From positions 1,302,001 to 1,366,000 of the forward strand of contig NZ_CP035281.1 in the NCBI RefSeq assembly GCF_004103735.1: a stretch of 64,000 bases of DNA. The letters are read 5' to 3'. Positions 62,103 to 64,000 of this stretch are shown here, piece after piece. The translations under genes were made by a program, and so were the position numbers. The stretch comes from Aminipila luticellarii. Its GTDB lineage: Bacteria > Bacillota > Clostridia > Peptostreptococcales > Anaerovoracaceae. Numbering within the stretch: position 1 is the stretch's first letter; each line of letters opens with the position of its first letter. Below the pieces are notes generated by a model, which saw only the letters and a list, made by a program, of their open reading frames with translations, did no database searches and was not told where the DNA came from.

Positions 62103-63455
62103 TTATTCTTCCTTTTTCTGATCGTCCTCCTTGCTGGGATCCGGAACAATATACAATTTTACTTTTTCAATTCTGCGTTCTTTTACAGATTCTATTTTGA
62201 ATACACAGTTTTCATATTCAATCACCCGTTTTCCCTGCTCATCTTCATCCGGTATCTCTCCGAGAAGATCGATCAGAAGACCTCCCAGCGTTTCGCTGTT
62301 TTCCGATTGAAGATTTAAATGAAGCTGTTCATCCAAATCATTTAAATTAATAAAGCCGTCTACTATATACGTACTTTCGTCAATTTTTTCGATAGGAAGC
62401 TCTTCCTCATCATATTCATCGTCAATGTTTCCCATGACTTCTTCGATGATGTCCTCCATGGTCACAATACCAGAGAATCCGCCGTATTCGTCGATGAGTA
62501 TGGCAATATGCTGTTTCGAGCTTTGCAGATCAAAAAACAAGGAATCAATATTTTTCGTTTCAGGTACGAAATAAGGTTTTCTTAAAATGGATCGGATATC
62601 CACATTTTCAAAGCCGTCTTCTCTGGCCTTGATCAAATAATCTTTGATATGCAGGATACCGATAATGTTATCACTGTCATCTTCATATACCGGAATTCTG
62701 GAATACCGGAGTTCCATCAGTTCATCAATATATTCCTCTGTCGGATCATTTATATCGATATAAAAAACATCCGTTCGCGGGGTCATGACTTCGTAAGCCA
62801 GCTTATCATCAAAGGCAAAGATGCTGTTGATCATTTTTTTGCCGTTTTCTTTAAGAACACCAGTCTCCTGACCGACCTCCAGCATGGACATGACCTCATC
62901 TTCCGAGAATTCTTCATCGTTGGTGTTGGTTTTCTGCCTTGTCAGCTTTAAAATGATATTGACTGAAAAAGATAAGATCCACACAAACGGCTTTGCCACC
63001 TTAGACAGGGCGACTATCGGCCGTACGACTAGCATCGCCATACCTTCCGCATGTTGAAGCGCTATTCTTTTCGGGTAAAGCTCTCCCAAAACAAGTGTAA
63101 CATAAGATAAAATGATGGTGACGACCAGAACAGATATATAGTGACCGTATGGTATCCCTATGTTTGTAAATACTTTACTTAAGTGATCCGACATCCCTAC
63201 CGCTGCCGATGCACTGGCAAGAAACCCTGCCAACGTAATGGCCACCTGAATCGTGGATAAAAATATATTGGGATTGTCTAATAAATCGCGTACCATTGCA
63301 GCTTTCTTATTTCCATCCTGAGCAAGAATTTTAATCCGATTCTTGTTGACCGATACGATCGACATTTCTGCCGCTGCAAAAAAAGCATTGATAAAGATCA
63401 AAAATGCTAGAAATATTATTTGTGCCATTACTGGCATACTGGGGTCCGAAGACAT
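62103..63455 (-). CDS. CNNM/CorC-HlyC family transporter
   Basis: 450 residues. N-terminal DUF21 membrane domain with four helices (AFFAAAEMSIVSVNKNRI, then LVLGELYPKRIAL), a pair of CBS domains (MTPRTDVFYIDIND, and ILIDEYGGFSGIVTMEDIIEEVMG) and a C-terminal CorC_HlyC domain. Likely a magnesium or cobalt efflux/sensor protein. The start at 63455 follows GGAGAG; the longer in-frame ATG at 63479 overlaps it. Confidence 0.93.
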   Translation of the reverse strand: MSSDPSMPVMAQIIFLAFLIFINAFFAAAEMSIVSVNKNRIKILAQDGNKKAAMVRDLLDNPNIFLSTIQVAITLAGFLASASAAVGMSDHLSKVFTNIGIPYGHYISVLVVTIILSYVTLVLGELYPKRIALQHAEGMAMLVVRPIVALSKVAKPFVWILSFSVNIILKLTRQKTNTNDEEFSEDEVMSMLEVGQETGVLKENGKKMINSIFAFDDKLAYEVMTPRTDVFYIDINDPTEEYIDELMELRYSRIPVYEDDSDNIIGILHIKDYLIKAREDGFENVDIRSILRKPYFVPETKNIDSLFFDLQSSKQHIAILIDEYGGFSGIVTMEDIIEEVMGNIDDEYDEEELPIEKIDESTYIVDGFINLNDLDEQLHLNLQSENSETLGGLLIDLLGEIPDEDEQGKRVIEYENCVFKIESVKERRIEKVKLYIVPDPSKEDDQKKEE

Positions 63456-63553
63456 TCTTTTTCTCTCCTTTTTAAACATTTAATTGAAAAATTTTTGTCC
63501 GCAATTCGCTTTACGAATCGGACAAGTTCATATATGTGATGAATTATATCATC

Positions 63554-64000
63554 TTATTTTCTTTTACGCAACATAAATCCGGCGGCTACAGGCTGCTTCA
63601 CCTGAATCTGTAAAAGCTGCTGCGGATGCGGCGCAGATTCTACCGGTTTTCCGCTTTCATCCAGCATGACTTCAAGAATCTGCGTAAAGAACTTTGTATT
63701 CGGTCCAAAGATCTCGATTTCTTCGCCGATGCTCATCTTATTTCGTTGCTCCACCAGAGCTAAGCCGGTTTTCGGGTCATAATCCTTCACCAGACCGATA
63801 AAGGAATAATCTCTGGTATAAGCACTGGTCTGATAGTCCTGATCTTTATTGGTGGGCCTGTCAAAATAGAATCCCGTAGTAAACTGCCGATGACTGACCT
63901 TTTTCAATTCGGTCAACCATTCCTCTTTAAAGCTGTAGTTTTCCGGATCTGCATAATACGCATCAATAGCCTTTCTATAAACGCTCACTACAGTTGCCAC
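63554..64000 (-). CDS. U32 family peptidase, C-terminal part (cut by window end)
   Basis: The final 148 codons of a gene that starts beyond base 64000. SHRQFTTGFYFDRPTNKDQDYQTSAYTRDYSFIGLVKDYD and the beta-barrel ending LQIQVKQPVAAGFMLRKRK match the C-terminal domain of the U32 collagenase-like family. Related enzymes are linked to tRNA or ubiquinone hydroxylation. The catalytic cysteine region is outside the window. Confidence 0.9.
   Translation of the reverse strand: MATVVSVYRKAIDAYYADPENYSFKEEWLTELKKVSHRQFTTGFYFDRPTNKDQDYQTSAYTRDYSFIGLVKDYDPKTGLALVEQRNKMSIGEEIEIFGPNTKFFTQILEVMLDESGKPVESAPHPQQLLQIQVKQPVAAGFMLRKRK

Overview
The window reads as chromosome from a spore-forming, anaerobic Firmicute of class Clostridia. 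The evidence is spo0A, spoIVB, the spoIIIA genes, ylbJ and an alpha/beta-type SASP, together with the oxygen-sensitive class III ribonucleotide reductase and several [4Fe-4S] proteins. Base composition is moderate and Shine-Dalgarno sites are strong (AGGAGG type). Gene order loosely fits Anaerovoracaceae/Peptostreptococcales, but that placement is inference. About 67 protein genes fill nearly all of the DNA. I see no tRNA or rRNA gene, insertion sequence, prophage or CRISPR array.

Layout. 1-5.5 kb: nrdD (cut by the window edge), nrdG, rpmB, an Asp23 gene, recG, a SASP gene, rsmD, coaD. 5.5-12.4 kb: an ATPase-like coiled-coil protein, ylbJ, tmcAL divergent from ackA, rpmF, and dapA divergent from asd. 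12.5-21.3 kb: ftsK, rimO, pgsA, a short cinA, SOS-controlled recA, rplU, rpmA, obgE. 21.4-28.3 kb: a small lipoprotein, an HD hydrolase, a radical SAM/DUF2344 pair, a ComEA-like protein, a BofC-domain protein, spoIVB, spo0A, and a candidate ~100-nt RNA just after spo0A. 28.5-34.5 kb: a degenerate serine recombinase plus a DUF896 gene, iscS/iscU, and spoIIIAE-AF-AG-AH with very short AF and AG. 34.2-48.9 kb: Asp23, nusB, a TsaD-like paralogue, xseAB, a prenyl synthase, dxs, tlyA, an aminotransferase, mutS, mutL, miaA, a tyrosine recombinase. 49-52.4 kb: a YnbB-like PLP enzyme, a TVP38 protein, an SOS-type LysM protein, and L25/Ctc. 52.6-58.7 kb (minus strand): a TlpA/CXXC/polyferredoxin redox cluster, carD, ruvX, ireB, alaS. 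58.8-64 kb: an Fe-S aldo/keto reductase, spoIIIAA-AB-AC-AD on the minus strand, a CNNM transporter and the end of a U32 peptidase.

How the parts fit. Three themes stand out. (1) Sporulation: spo0A carries tandem 0A boxes; SpoIVB lies beside a probable BofC-type regulator; and the mother-cell-to-forespore channel operon spoIIIA is split into two clusters about 26 kb apart on opposite strands, with AF and AG reduced to little more than membrane anchors. (2) SOS response: recA has a perfect LexA-type box, the LysM gene has three near-boxes around its promoter, and the recombinase/DUF896 pair has one. These correspond to the Bacillus recA and yneA-yneB-ynzC genes, here dispersed. (3) Streamlined housekeeping: prp is missing between rplU and rpmA and L27 lacks the extension that Prp removes, and fakA, yceD and hfq are absent from their usual places.
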